Shown: positions 18,189 to 26,910 of the stretch, in pieces
Position numbering within the stretch: position 1 is the first letter of the stretch
Layout: the number at the start of each line of letters is the position of its first letter
NCBI RefSeq assembly: GCF_030010415.1
Contig: NZ_JASCSA010000002.1
DNA length: 64,000 bases
Source: Cobetia amphilecti
GTDB taxonomy: Bacteria; Pseudomonadota; Gammaproteobacteria; Pseudomonadales; Halomonadaceae
Reading direction: 5' to 3' (one strand)
Notes under the pieces: model-generated
What the model saw: only the letters and a program-made list of their open reading frames with translations
Told to the model about the DNA's origin: nothing
Databases searched by the model: none
Made by a program: the position numbers and the translations under genes

Positions 18189-19147
18189 TGTCTCCTCTGC
18201 ACAGCCTGGCCCATCGCGAGCGTCGCGAACTCGCCAATCGCAAGACTCTGATCATGCTGCTGGCCGCCGCGGTGATCGCCACCTATGCCCTGTGGCGCTA
18301 TCTGGTGGGCGATTTCGAGCATATCCTGACGCCGGTGCTGGCCACCTTGCTGATGGCGATTGCCGCCGGCCTCAATCACCTCGATGATGAGCAGCCGCTG
18401 CCTTCCTATCTGACGCTGATCGCCAGCTATCTGATGCTGGCACTCGAGGCGCCGGGCACCTACCCGGGCATGTCGCTGTGGCTGGGGCTGCCCAGCGTGC
18501 TGACACTGCTGCTGTTGCCCCTGGCACCGGCAATGTTGCTCAATCTGGTGCTGGCACCGCTGTGGCTATGGCTATTGGGCCACCAGGAAGACAACTTTGG
18601 CGAGATACTGCGCTACCTGTGTCTGCTGCTGGTGGCCAGCCAGCCGTTCGTCATCAACAGCCTGCAGGCGGGTGTCATGAGCCTGACCGCCAGCGAGGAA
18701 ACCGAGTGCAATGCCTTCAATGCCCGCACCGGTCAGCAACGACTGATCAGTGAGGCAGCGCGAGCGCGGGCGCTGGACCAACCGTTCAGCATCCTGGTCG
18801 TCTATCTGCCGCAACTGGACATGCTCGGCGAGCAGTTCGGCGAGGACAGGCGCGTCGAATGCCTGGCAATGGCCTGCGACGTGATGCAGGAGGTCTCGCG
18901 CCAGGGCGACCTGCTGTGTCGCAGCGACAAGTCGTCCTTCTGGCTGATGCTGCCCAATACCGGCGAGGCGGGAGCGCTGATCATGCGCGAGCGCCTGACC
19001 GCGGCGCTGGCAGCGGCCACACAGCCGGAAACCGGCTCCATCATTGCCCGCGCGCGCCTGGTGACGTACAAGGCCGATGACACCACCCAGAAACTCGAGC
19101 AACGCCTGCTGGCCAGCCAGCTTGCCCTGATGGATCTCAATGAATGA
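18188..19147 (+). CDS. Membrane protein with inactive GGDEF domain
   Basis: A 319-residue protein with about five membrane segments in residues 20-160 and then a GGDEF-like domain. The lead-in NAFNARTGQQRLISEAARARALDQPFSILVVYL replaces the cyclase DxLTGLxNRR region. LCRSDKSSFWLMLPNT (243-258) replaces R-x-GGDEF-x-x-x-LPNT, so the metal- and GTP-binding residues are lost, as is any obvious RxxD inhibitory site. Diguanylate cyclase activity is therefore not expected. The start is ATG 18188, one base overlapping the previous stop; a TTG at 18185 is unnecessary. The stop overlaps the next gene (ATGA). It may bind a nucleotide or partner without catalysis. Confidence 0.72.
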   Translation: MSPLHSLAHRERRELANRKTLIMLLAAAVIATYALWRYLVGDFEHILTPVLATLLMAIAAGLNHLDDEQPLPSYLTLIASYLMLALEAPGTYPGMSLWLGLPSVLTLLLLPLAPAMLLNLVLAPLWLWLLGHQEDNFGEILRYLCLLLVASQPFVINSLQAGVMSLTASEETECNAFNARTGQQRLISEAARARALDQPFSILVVYLPQLDMLGEQFGEDRRVECLAMACDVMQEVSRQGDLLCRSDKSSFWLMLPNTGEAGALIMRERLTAALAAATQPETGSIIARARLVTYKADDTTQKLEQRLLASQLALMDLNE

Positions 19148-20616
19148 GCGACACCCTTGCGTCACTGCTGCATTGGCTGAACCCCAGTGTGATGATCGAT
19201 ACCCTGATGACCACGCTGAGCGATCACCCGGCAGCCCTTGTCGCCGTCATCGGCCTGGTCTCACTGCTTGAATCTCTCGCCATCATCGGCCTGCTGGTGC
19301 CAGGCGTGGTCATTCTCACCGCCGGCGCCTCCCTGGCCGGCCATCTCGAACTCTCGCTGCCGATATTGCTGGCCGCCGGTGCGCTGGGCGCCATCATCGG
19401 CGATGGCGTGAGCTTCTGGCTGGGCATCCGCTATCGCGATCAACTGCCCGGCCGCTGGCCCTTCTCGCGCCATCCCGAGTGGATCGAGCATGGTCAGCAG
19501 TTCTTTCATCGCCACGGCAGCTGGTCGATCGCCTTCGGGCGCTTCGTCGGCCCGGTGCGCCCGATCATCCCGCTGGTCGCCGGCATGCTCGACATGCCGC
19601 CGGCGCGCTTCTTCCTGGTCAATGGCCTCTCGGCACTGGCCTGGGCACCGGCCTACCTGCTGCCGGGCTATCTGCTGGGCCAGACCTGGCAGTCACTGTT
19701 CACCCTGCCGGAAGGGGCCGATGGCCTGCTGGTCGGCCTGGCCAGCGGCCTGATCGCCTGTGCCTTCGCCTTCTCCTTCCTGCGTCGCCAGCTGGGCCGC
19801 GAGGGCCGACTCTATCATTGGCTGGCTCGCCGCATGCGTCGCAGCCCTTCCGGACGGCGTCTGTGGTGGCAGCTGCGCCATCCCGACCCCGAGGGCGAGT
19901 TTCCGCTCGCCTCGATGGCACTGCTGATCTTCGCGGTGATCAGCGTGCCCGCCATGAGCCTGGCGGTGCTGGCCCATCCCGAACCGTGGTGGATCGACCG
20001 CGTGGCCGCCTCGCTGGCCGCAAGCCTCACCTCACTGATGCCCGAGGACTGGCTGCGCGAGGCAAGCCTCGTGCTGTCTCGCCTCGCCGATGGCACCGGC
20101 CTGGCGGCGCTCGTGGCTCCGTGGCTAGTGTGGCTGCTGCTCAAGGGTCGCCACGCAGTGTGGTTGCATCTGACGGCCGCCTGGCTGGGCATCGCCAGCG
20201 CCAATACCGTGCTCAAGCACCTGATCCAGCGCCCGCGACCGGATACCCCCGCCTTCCTGGAAGGATCGATGTCGTTTCCCAGCGCCCATGCCGCCGGCAG
20301 CGTGGCGGTGTTCGGACTAGCCGCCGCCTTCATCGCCGAGCGCCAGCCCTCCTCGCGACGTCGCTGGATCTACTGGGCAGCCATCGCCGCCTGTACGCTC
20401 GTCGGCCTGTCACGCATCACGCTTGGCGTCCATTACCTCAGCGATGTGCTGGGCGGTGCCTGCCTGGGGCTGCTGGTCTGTGCGCTGGTACGCATCAGCT
20501 ATCCCGCCTTCGTGCGCCAGCCCTCTGCCCCCCTCGACTCGCCAGCTCCGCTGCTGTGGTTGAGCATGGCGAGCCTGCTGCTGTTGGCGGCACGCTTCGT
20601 CTGGCTGCCGCTCTAG
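19144..20616 (+). CDS. DedA-PAP2 fusion: predicted membrane lipid flippase plus lipid-phosphate phosphatase
   Basis: The 490-residue polytopic protein has two parts. Residues about 1-200 are a DedA domain (ESLAIIGLLVPG, GAIIGDGVSFWLGIRYRDQLPG, then FGRFVGPVRPIIPLVAGMLDM), a family linked to flipping of undecaprenyl phosphate or phosphatidylethanolamine. The C-terminal part (about 250-490) is a PAP2 phosphatase with KHLIQRPRP, PSAHAAGS and SRITLGVHYLSD, the three motifs of the acid-phosphatase superfamily; substrates there include undecaprenyl pyrophosphate and phosphatidylglycerol phosphate. The fusion suggests dephosphorylation and recycling of a lipid carrier. It overlaps the upstream pseudo-GGDEF gene by 4 nt and ends the operon. 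Confidence 0.88.
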   Translation: MSDTLASLLHWLNPSVMIDTLMTTLSDHPAALVAVIGLVSLLESLAIIGLLVPGVVILTAGASLAGHLELSLPILLAAGALGAIIGDGVSFWLGIRYRDQLPGRWPFSRHPEWIEHGQQFFHRHGSWSIAFGRFVGPVRPIIPLVAGMLDMPPARFFLVNGLSALAWAPAYLLPGYLLGQTWQSLFTLPEGADGLLVGLASGLIACAFAFSFLRRQLGREGRLYHWLARRMRRSPSGRRLWWQLRHPDPEGEFPLASMALLIFAVISVPAMSLAVLAHPEPWWIDRVAASLAASLTSLMPEDWLREASLVLSRLADGTGLAALVAPWLVWLLLKGRHAVWLHLTAAWLGIASANTVLKHLIQRPRPDTPAFLEGSMSFPSAHAAGSVAVFGLAAAFIAERQPSSRRRWIYWAAIAACTLVGLSRITLGVHYLSDVLGGACLGLLVCALVRISYPAFVRQPSAPLDSPAPLLWLSMASLLLLAARFVWLPL

Positions 20617-20687
20617 TCTGTCGCGATCAGACTGCTGCCGCTCAGGCCGTCGCGATAACGTTGCCGTGATAGCGCTGTAAACCGATG

Positions 20688-20711
20688 AGCCGCCTGAGAT
20701 GGCGGCTTTTT
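20688..20711 (+). terminator. Intrinsic terminator after the DedA-PAP2 gene
   Basis: Seven-bp stem (20688-20694 with 20701-20707), 6-nt loop, then a T-run. It separates the trio from the EamA gene. Confidence 0.75.
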
Positions 20712-20739
20712 CACTACCCCCCTGATGACGAGGAACCTC

Positions 20740-21618
20740 ATGCCCGGCCCTGCTGCCCCTCCCACCAACCAGCCCCAGGCGCTGATGTCGATTCATCTCG
20801 GCATCGCGCTGCTCGGCGGTACGGCGCTGTTCTCGAAAGGCGTGCCCCTCTCGGCGCTCGATATCACCACCTGGCGCAGCCTGCTGGCGGGGCTGTTCCT
20901 GCTGTGGCTGGCACGCCTGAAGTGGCATGTCTCGCTGCGTCTGAGCGGGCGCGACTGGGCCTTGCTGGGCATCGCCGCCGCGCTGATGGCCGCGCACTGG
21001 GTGAGCTACTTTCACTCGATGCAGGTGTCTTCCGTGGCCACCGGCATGCTGGCGCTGTTCACCTATCCCATCTTCATCGTGCTGCTGGAGCCCTGGGTGG
21101 AAGGCACGCGCCTGAAAGCGAAGGACCTGGCGGCAGCGGGGCTGGTCTGTATCGGCGTCTGGCTGCTCGTCCCCGGCGGCGACAGCAGCGCGCAGGGCGA
21201 CAGCCTGGCGGGAGTGTTATGGGGCGTGTTCTCGGGCCTGTTGTTCGCGGCGCGCAATCTGCTGGTGCGCTACCGTCTCAGCCACCTCAATCCGGTGCTG
21301 TCGATGAGCCTGCAGGCGCTGGGTGTCGTGGTGCTGACGCTGCCATTCGTCTCCGGCGAGATCATGGATGCCAGCCCCTCGACGGGGATCGCCATGCTGG
21401 TGCTGGCCATCGTCTTCACGGCTGCGCCGCATGCACTGATGACCTTCGCCCTCGGCGGCCTCAAGGCCAAGACCGTCGGCATGATCGGCTGCCTGCAACC
21501 CGTCTACGGCGTGCTGCTGGCGTGGTTGATTCTCGGCGAGGTGCCCACCTGGCTGACGCTGGTCGGCGGCAGCTTCATCGTGGCGGCGGCAGCTCTTGAG
21601 ACCCTGCGCCGCAGCTGA
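20740..21618 (+). CDS. EamA/DMT-superfamily transporter
   Basis: Inner-membrane metabolite exporter of the drug/metabolite transporter superfamily; substrate unknown. It has 292 residues and about ten membrane segments in two EamA repeats (LGIALLGGTALFSKGVPLSALD, and GVLWGVFSGLLFAARNLLVR, then KTVGMIGCLQPVYGVLLAW). ATG 20740 is preferred because GAGGAA lies 5 nt upstream, although an ATG at 20725 is in frame. A 17-bp tandem array begins at its last codons. It stands alone between two terminators. Confidence 0.85.
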   Translation: MPGPAAPPTNQPQALMSIHLGIALLGGTALFSKGVPLSALDITTWRSLLAGLFLLWLARLKWHVSLRLSGRDWALLGIAAALMAAHWVSYFHSMQVSSVATGMLALFTYPIFIVLLEPWVEGTRLKAKDLAAAGLVCIGVWLLVPGGDSSAQGDSLAGVLWGVFSGLLFAARNLLVRYRLSHLNPVLSMSLQALGVVVLTLPFVSGEIMDASPSTGIAMLVLAIVFTAAPHALMTFALGGLKAKTVGMIGCLQPVYGVLLAWLILGEVPTWLTLVGGSFIVAAAALETLRRS

Positions 21619-21677
21619 ATCCAAGTCACAACTGAACCGAAGTCGCAGCTGAATCAGCGCCGCAGCTGAATCAAAGC
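21610..21677. repeat. Four 17-bp tandem units beginning at the EamA stop codon
   Basis: Units 21610-21626, 21627-21643, 21644-21660 and 21661-21677, consensus near CGCAGCTGAATCAAAGT. The first unit contains the last codons and the TGA stop. Confidence 0.9.
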
Positions 21678-21692
21678 CGCGCCCCTGAACGC

Positions 21693-21721
21693 ATCAAGGC
21701 CCGCCAATGGCGGGCCTTGAT
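21693..21721. terminator. Hairpin between converging EamA and LysE-family genes
   Basis: A 13-bp perfect stem (21693-21705 with 21709-21721) has a 3-nt loop. U-tract is weak. Its placement between converging genes supports a bidirectional terminator. Confidence 0.65.
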
Positions 21722-21761
21722 GTATTTACAAGCTGCAATGCCTGGCTCAGTCATGCCGAGA

Positions 21762-22391
21762 TCAACCGGTCGCGAGCCAGATTCCCACGCCGATCATCAG
21801 CGTGCCGGCCACGCGGTTCATCAGGCGCACACGCGAGCCACGCCCCAGCCAGCGCGCCAGGCTGCTGCCACCGCCGGCGTAGAGCAGCAGGCAGGTGAAT
21901 TCCAGCGTCAGGATGATGCCGACCAGCGCGATCAGCTGCGGCGCCAGCGGCAGGCTGGCATCCAGAAATGGCGGCAACAGGGCGATGAAGAACGCCCAGC
22001 CCTTGGGGTTGGCAATCGCCGTCACGAACCCCTGAACCGCCAGTTCACGGCGCGAGGCGCGCGGTTCCGCCGCATCCTCCCCTGCCACCCCCAGGGCCAG
22101 GCGGCCACGTGAGCGCCACATCTGGATCCCCAGCCAGGCCAGATAGGCGCCCCCCGCCAGCTTGAAGGCCGAGAACACCATCGGATAGCGCAGCATGATG
22201 GTCGCGACGCCGATCACCGCCGACACCGCCACCAGCCCGACGCCCAGCAGTTCGCCCACCATCATCCACAGCGTGCGCTTGACGCCCTGGGTCATGCCCA
22301 GGGTCATCGCCAACGTCATGCACATGCCCGGCGTCAACGAGACCAGAAAGAACGTCGGCACGAACACCGACAACAATGACCAATTCAGCAT
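21762..22391 (-). CDS. LysE/RhtB-family amino-acid exporter
   Basis: Six-helix inner-membrane exporter family (homoserine, threonine or lysine in characterised members); substrate not readable. It has 209 residues from ATG 22391, which AAGGAGAG precedes. The signature FFLVSLTPGMCMTLAMTLGM near the N terminus and FVTAIANPKGWAFFIALLPPFL in the middle identify the family. It lies 85 bp downstream of ubiX on the same strand and might be read through from it. Confidence 0.88.
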   Translation of the reverse strand: MLNWSLLSVFVPTFFLVSLTPGMCMTLAMTLGMTQGVKRTLWMMVGELLGVGLVAVSAVIGVATIMLRYPMVFSAFKLAGGAYLAWLGIQMWRSRGRLALGVAGEDAAEPRASRRELAVQGFVTAIANPKGWAFFIALLPPFLDASLPLAPQLIALVGIILTLEFTCLLLYAGGGSSLARWLGRGSRVRLMNRVAGTLMIGVGIWLATG

Positions 22392-22476
22392 TCCCTGCTC
22401 TCCTTGCACAGTCTGATGCAGTGCCAGAGGGATACCTCTGACAAGCTCTCACCCGAGCGGATCGACTGACCGCCCC

Positions 22477-23130
22477 TCAATCGCCGCTGACATGCCCCTC
22501 GCCCCAGCGCGGCATCAGCGTATGCGAGATTCCCAGCTGGTTGAGAATGCGCGCGACGATGAAATCGATCATGTCATCGAGGGTCTGCGGACGATGATAG
22601 AAACCGGGCGCGGCGGGCAGGATGACGGCGCCCATGCGCGTCAGACTCAGCATGTGTTCGAGATGGATGGCCGAGAACGGCGTCTCGCGCGGCACCAGAA
22701 TCAGCGTGCGGCGCTCCTTGAGGGCCACATCGGCGGCGCGCTCGATCAGGTTGTTGCTGGCCCCGGTCGCGATCGCGGACAGTGAGCCGGTGGAACACGG
22801 ACACACCACCATGGCGCTCGGCGCGCCGGAGCCGGAGGCCACCGGGGCCATCCAGTCCTCGCGTCCGAAGCAGCGAATCTGGCCGGGTCTGGCGGCGTAG
22901 CGCTTCGTGAGCACCTCGGTGAGACGCGCCGGGCGCGCCGGCAGCTCCTCGTCGGTCTCGGTGGCGATCACCATGTGCGCCGCCTTGGAGACCATCACCA
23001 TCACTTCGTGGCCGGCCGCGACCAGACACTCGATCAGGCGCAGGCCGTACTGCGCGCCGGAGGCCCCGGTCAGCGCGACGGTGACCGCCGACTTGAACTC
23101 GCCCTCTGGGGCTGTCGCTTGCGTTTTCAT
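22477..23130 (-). CDS. ubiX: Flavin prenyltransferase UbiX
   Basis: Attaches a dimethylallyl group to FMN to make the prenylated-FMN cofactor used by UbiD in ubiquinone synthesis. The 217-residue protein has VALTGASGAQYGLRLIECL at the FMN site, VCPCSTGSLSAIATGASNNL, and LILVPRETPFSAIHLEHM. Its ATG overlaps the mpl stop (ATGA), so the two are co-translated. The pairing mpl-ubiX is common in related bacteria. Confidence 0.96.
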   Translation of the reverse strand: MKTQATAPEGEFKSAVTVALTGASGAQYGLRLIECLVAAGHEVMVMVSKAAHMVIATETDEELPARPARLTEVLTKRYAARPGQIRCFGREDWMAPVASGSGAPSAMVVCPCSTGSLSAIATGASNNLIERAADVALKERRTLILVPRETPFSAIHLEHMLSLTRMGAVILPAAPGFYHRPQTLDDMIDFIVARILNQLGISHTLMPRWGEGHVSGD

Positions 23131-24569
23131 GCTTCACCTTCACGTGCTGCCAGCGCCGCCAGAAGGCGCTCGTGGATACCGCCGAAGCCGCCATTGGACA
23201 TCACCACCACCCAGTCGCCGGCGCGGGATTGATTGGCGATCTTCGCGATCAGGGCATCGAGGTCCTGCTCGACCTCAGCCTCCACGCCGAGCGCGCGGCA
23301 CTCGCTGACCGTCTCCTCCAATGACCAGCCGAGGCTGGGGCCCGCGAACCAGCTGACGCGGTCGGCCGCGGTCACTGAAGCCGGCAGACGCGCCTTCATG
23401 GTGCCGAGCTTCATGGTGTTGGAGCGCGGTTCGATCACCGCCCACAGGCGACCGCCCTGCCCTTCGGCCGCCACGCCCGGCGCCAGGCCCTCGAGCGTGG
23501 TGGCGATGGCGGTCGGGTGGTGCGCGAAGTCATCGATGACCTTGACGCCCGCCACCTCACCGCGCAGCTCCTGGCGACGCCTGGGCGGCGCGAAGCGTGC
23601 AAGCGCCTCCAGTGCCACCGCGAGACTCACGCCGCATTCGACGGCCGCGGCCACGGCGGCGCAGGCATTGGCCACGTTGTGGCGCCCGCGCATCGCCCAC
23701 TGGCACTCGACGAAGCGGTCCGCCTCGCCTGAGTCACCAAACGGCGGTGCCAGCGCGAAGTGGCTGCCATCGGCACTGATCAGGCGATAGCGCCAGTCGC
23801 CACCGGCATTCTCGATGCCGCTCTCATCGCCGAAGCGCGTCACCGGCGTCCAGCAGCCTTGATCCAGCACGCGCTCCAGCGCCTCGGCACCGGCGACGGC
23901 GTCCGCCGCGACCACCAGCTTGCCGCCTGCCGGCACGGTACGTACCAGGTGGTGGAACTGACGCTCGATGGCGGCGAGATCCGGGAAGATGTCGGCGTGA
24001 TCGAACTCGAGGTTGTTGAGCACGGCGATGCGCGGCCGGTAATGCACGAACTTGGAACGCTTGTCGAAGAAGGCCGTGTCGTATTCATCGGCCTCGACCA
24101 CGAAGGGCGCCCGGGGATCGCCGATACGCGCGGAATCGCCCAGCTGCGGCGGCACGCCACCGATCAGATAGCCCGGCGCGAGGCCCGCGCATTCGAGAAT
24201 CCAGGCGGTCATGGTCGCGGTGGTGGTCTTGCCGTGGGTGCCGGCGATGGCGATCACCGGACGGCCGGTCAGCACCTCGTCACACAGCCATTGCGGGCCG
24301 GAGGTATAGGCCAGCCCACGCTCGAGCAGCGCCTCGACTTCGGGGTTGCCGCGCGAGACGGCATTGCCGACCACCGTAAGGTCAGGCGCGGGGACGAGAT
24401 TGTCGGCCGCATAGCCTTCCATCAGGGTGATACCGGCTTCGGCCAGCTGTGTGCTCATGGGCGGATAGACGTTGACATCGCTCCCCGTGACGCGATGACC
24501 GCGTGCGCGCGCCAGAAGCGCCAGAGAGCCCATGAAGGTACCGCAAATACCGATGACGTGAAGGTGCAT
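23127..24569 (-). CDS. mpl: UDP-MurNAc:L-Ala-gamma-D-Glu-meso-DAP ligase (murein recycling)
   Basis: Joins recycled murein tripeptide to UDP-MurNAc. It has 480 residues from ATG 24569 (MHLHVIGICGTFMGSLALLA) with GGAGAA upstream; a TTG at 24581 is not needed. The Mur-ligase ATP loop is GTHGKTTT, followed by EADEYDTAFFDKRSKF, NNLEFDHADIFPD and DDFAHHPTAI. MurC is the closest relative, but the GTFMG N terminus and EYDTAFFDKRSKF segment mark Mpl. First gene of a mpl-ubiX-(LysE) unit. Confidence 0.96.
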   Translation of the reverse strand: MHLHVIGICGTFMGSLALLARARGHRVTGSDVNVYPPMSTQLAEAGITLMEGYAADNLVPAPDLTVVGNAVSRGNPEVEALLERGLAYTSGPQWLCDEVLTGRPVIAIAGTHGKTTTATMTAWILECAGLAPGYLIGGVPPQLGDSARIGDPRAPFVVEADEYDTAFFDKRSKFVHYRPRIAVLNNLEFDHADIFPDLAAIERQFHHLVRTVPAGGKLVVAADAVAGAEALERVLDQGCWTPVTRFGDESGIENAGGDWRYRLISADGSHFALAPPFGDSGEADRFVECQWAMRGRHNVANACAAVAAAVECGVSLAVALEALARFAPPRRRQELRGEVAGVKVIDDFAHHPTAIATTLEGLAPGVAAEGQGGRLWAVIEPRSNTMKLGTMKARLPASVTAADRVSWFAGPSLGWSLEETVSECRALGVEAEVEQDLDALIAKIANQSRAGDWVVVMSNGGFGGIHERLLAALAAREGEA

Positions 24570-24762
24570 CTGTTTCTCCAATCCGGAAGCCCGAGCAGCC
24601 TAGCATGCCCGCCAGGCGGCGAGTAGCGCGCGGCCTGTCAGGGATGGACGACACCCCAGTGGCATTCGGGCGTCGTGCAGGGGTCATGTCTTTCGGATAT
24701 GATGCGGCGGGTAAGCGCCAGCCCGTTCAAGACCATGACAAGGAAGCAGAGACGAGAAGCCC

Positions 24763-26025
24763 ATGCCCCAGCACAATGCCTTCTACGCCCAGTCCGGTGG
24801 CGTTACCGCCGTCATCAACGCCAGTGCCTGTGGCGTCATCGAAGCCGCTCGTGAAAACGGCGACCAGATCGGCAAGCTGTATGCCGGTCACAACGGCATC
24901 ATCGGTGCCCTGACCGAAGACCTGATCGACGTCAGCCAGGAAAGCGACGAGAACATCGCCGCGCTGCGCCACACGCCGGGCGGTGCCTTCGGCTCCTGCC
25001 GCTACAAGCTCAAGAGCATCGAGGACCACCGTACCCAGTACGAGCGTCTGATCGAGGTGTTCAAGGCCCACGACATCCGTTACTTCTTCTACAACGGTGG
25101 CGGCGACAGCGCCGATACCTGCCTGAAGGTCTCCCAGCTGGCCGAGACCATGGGCTACCCGATCCAGGCCATCCACGTGCCGAAGACCGTGGACAACGAC
25201 CTGCCGATCACCGACAACTCGCCGGGCTTCGGCAGCGTGGCCAAGTACATCGCCACCTCCACCCGTGAAGCCGGTCTCGACATCGCCTCCATGTGCGCCA
25301 CCTCCACCAAGGTGTTCATCCTGGAAGTCATGGGCCGTCACGCGGGCTGGATCGCCGCTGCCGGTGCCCTGGCCGGTGAGGATGCCACCCAGCCGCCGCA
25401 CATCGTCGTCTTCCCGGAAGTCGCCTTCCACCGCAAGGAATTCATGGCGCGCGTCGATGCCTGCGTCAAGGAACACGGCTACTGCGTGGTCGTGGTCTCC
25501 GAAGGTGCGCGTTACGAAGATGGCACCTTCCTGGCCGATGCCGGCAACACCGATGCCTTCGGCCACCGTCAGCTGGGCGGCGTCGCGCCGACACTGGCCG
25601 GCATGGTCAAGCAGGATCTGGGCTACAAGTACCACTGGGCGGTAGCCGACTACCTGCAGCGCGCAGCGCGTCACATCGCCTCCTGGACCGACGTCGAGCA
25701 GGCCTACGCCACTGGCCGTGCCGCCGTCGAGATGGCGCTGGCCGGCAAGAATGCCGTGATGCCGGCGATCCGTCGCCTCGGCGATGGCGCTGACTACGCC
25801 TGGGACATCATCGAGGCGCCGCTGGAGCAGATCGCCAACCACGAGAAGTTCATGCCGCTGGAGTTCATCACCGAAGATGGCTTCTACATCACCGACGCCT
25901 GCCGCGAATATCTGTCGCCGCTGATCCAGGGTGAGGACTTCCCGCCGTTCGTCAACGGCCTGCCGGCGGTCGCCAGGCTCACGCTGGCCAAGGTCGAGAA
26001 GAAGCTGACACCGTTCACGATCTGA
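24763..26025 (+). CDS. pfp: 6-phosphofructokinase, predicted pyrophosphate-dependent
   Basis: Interconverts fructose 6-phosphate and fructose 1,6-bisphosphate. The 420-residue protein has the PFK core: SGGVTAVINAS at the phosphate loop, NGGGDSADT (111-119), PKTVDNDLP (140-148, with catalytic D144) and MGRHAGW. D115 in place of the ATP-enzyme glycine and K141 in PKTVDND are the pair that distinguish PPi-dependent from ATP-dependent enzymes. The reaction would then be reversible and energy-saving. A pyrophosphatase gene lies 2.9 kb downstream. A 16-bp tandem array and a strong terminator follow. Confidence 0.93.
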   Translation: MPQHNAFYAQSGGVTAVINASACGVIEAARENGDQIGKLYAGHNGIIGALTEDLIDVSQESDENIAALRHTPGGAFGSCRYKLKSIEDHRTQYERLIEVFKAHDIRYFFYNGGGDSADTCLKVSQLAETMGYPIQAIHVPKTVDNDLPITDNSPGFGSVAKYIATSTREAGLDIASMCATSTKVFILEVMGRHAGWIAAAGALAGEDATQPPHIVVFPEVAFHRKEFMARVDACVKEHGYCVVVVSEGARYEDGTFLADAGNTDAFGHRQLGGVAPTLAGMVKQDLGYKYHWAVADYLQRAARHIASWTDVEQAYATGRAAVEMALAGKNAVMPAIRRLGDGADYAWDIIEAPLEQIANHEKFMPLEFITEDGFYITDACREYLSPLIQGEDFPPFVNGLPAVARLTLAKVEKKLTPFTI

Positions 26026-26084
26026 TCGCCTGACTTTGATGCGCCTGACTGGTCCGGCACTGACACGGCCAGTTGCTGACAGTA

Positions 26085-26148
26085 CCGATAGCTGACTGTC
26101 CCGGTCGTTGACAGAGCCGGTCGCTGACAGAGCCGGTAGTAGACAGTG
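26085..26148. repeat. Four 16-bp tandem units after pfp
   Basis: Units 26085-26100, 26101-26116, 26117-26132 and 26133-26148 (CCGGTCGCTGACAGAG type). Looser copies of the CTGAC element extend back to the pfp stop at 26023. Confidence 0.85.
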
Positions 26149-26160
26149 AAGCGAGTGTAA

Positions 26161-26197
26161 AAAAAGCCCCGCACAGGCAACTGTGCGGGGCTTTTTT
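26161..26197. terminator. Bidirectional terminator between pfp and the NAD(P)-binding gene
   Basis: GC-rich 11-bp stem (26166-26176 with 26181-26191), GCAA loop, flanked by A5 on the left and T6 on the right. Confidence 0.92.
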
Positions 26198-26212
26198 GAT
26201 GGCTGTCAGTTG

Positions 26213-26863
26213 TCATGCAGGGGGAAACACCTCCTCCAGCCGGTACACCGCATGCGCCTGCTGCTGACGCTGGCTGACCTCGACCATACGCGCCGCCACC
26301 TGAGCGCCACGGATCGGTCGATAGCGCTGCAGGCCCGGCAAGCGGGTGAGCGCTGGCAACAGATAGCGACCCAGCGTCTCGCCCAGGCGGAAATCGCTGC
26401 GCTCCCCCACCAGCAATGACGGCTGGAAGATACTGATACGCGCAAAGGGCAGCGCCTTGATGGCCACTTCCAGCTCGCCCTTCATCCTGAGATAGCCATT
26501 GCGGCTCGCGTGATTGGCACCGCTGGAGGAAACCAGCAGGTAGTGCGTCACTCCCTGGGCGGCCGCCAGCCGGGCGGCACTCAGTTGATGATCGATGTCG
26601 ACACGCCGCTGGACCTCGAGCGAGCCTGCCTGCTTGAGCGTGGTGCCCAGGCACGAGAACAGCAGGTCCGCCTGGAAACAGTGGGTCCAGTCTTCCAGGC
26701 GCGCGAAGTCGACCACATGGTTCTCGACCTTGTCAGAGTCGCCAGGCGCCGGCCGGCGCGTCAGCGTGACGACTCGGGCGATGGCCTCGCAGGCGATGAG
26801 CTCAGCCACCACCTCGCGCCCCACCACGCCGGTCGCCCCGATCACGATCGCGGTCTGTCCCAT
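26213..26863 (-). CDS. NAD(P)-binding oxidoreductase, HTATIP2/TIP30-like
   Basis: Atypical short-chain dehydrogenase of unknown substrate. It has 216 residues from ATG 26863, preceded by GGAGGA. The N-terminal dinucleotide site is VIGATGVVGREVV. Then come LFSCLGTTLKQAGS, a YLLVSSSGANHAS strand and YLRMKGELEVAI, where a Y-x-x-x-K pair replaces the usual SDR spacing. Family members are often annotated as oxidoreductase HTATIP2. It lies 47 bp downstream of the pseudokinase gene on the same strand, so the two may be co-transcribed. Confidence 0.78.
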   Translation of the reverse strand: MGQTAIVIGATGVVGREVVAELIACEAIARVVTLTRRPAPGDSDKVENHVVDFARLEDWTHCFQADLLFSCLGTTLKQAGSLEVQRRVDIDHQLSAARLAAAQGVTHYLLVSSSGANHASRNGYLRMKGELEVAIKALPFARISIFQPSLLVGERSDFRLGETLGRYLLPALTRLPGLQRYRPIRGAQVAARMVEVSQRQQQAHAVYRLEEVFPPA

Positions 26864-26910
26864 ACAGCTCTTCCTCCCACCATGGCCTTGAGCCCCCTCA
26901 GGCTCTGCAC

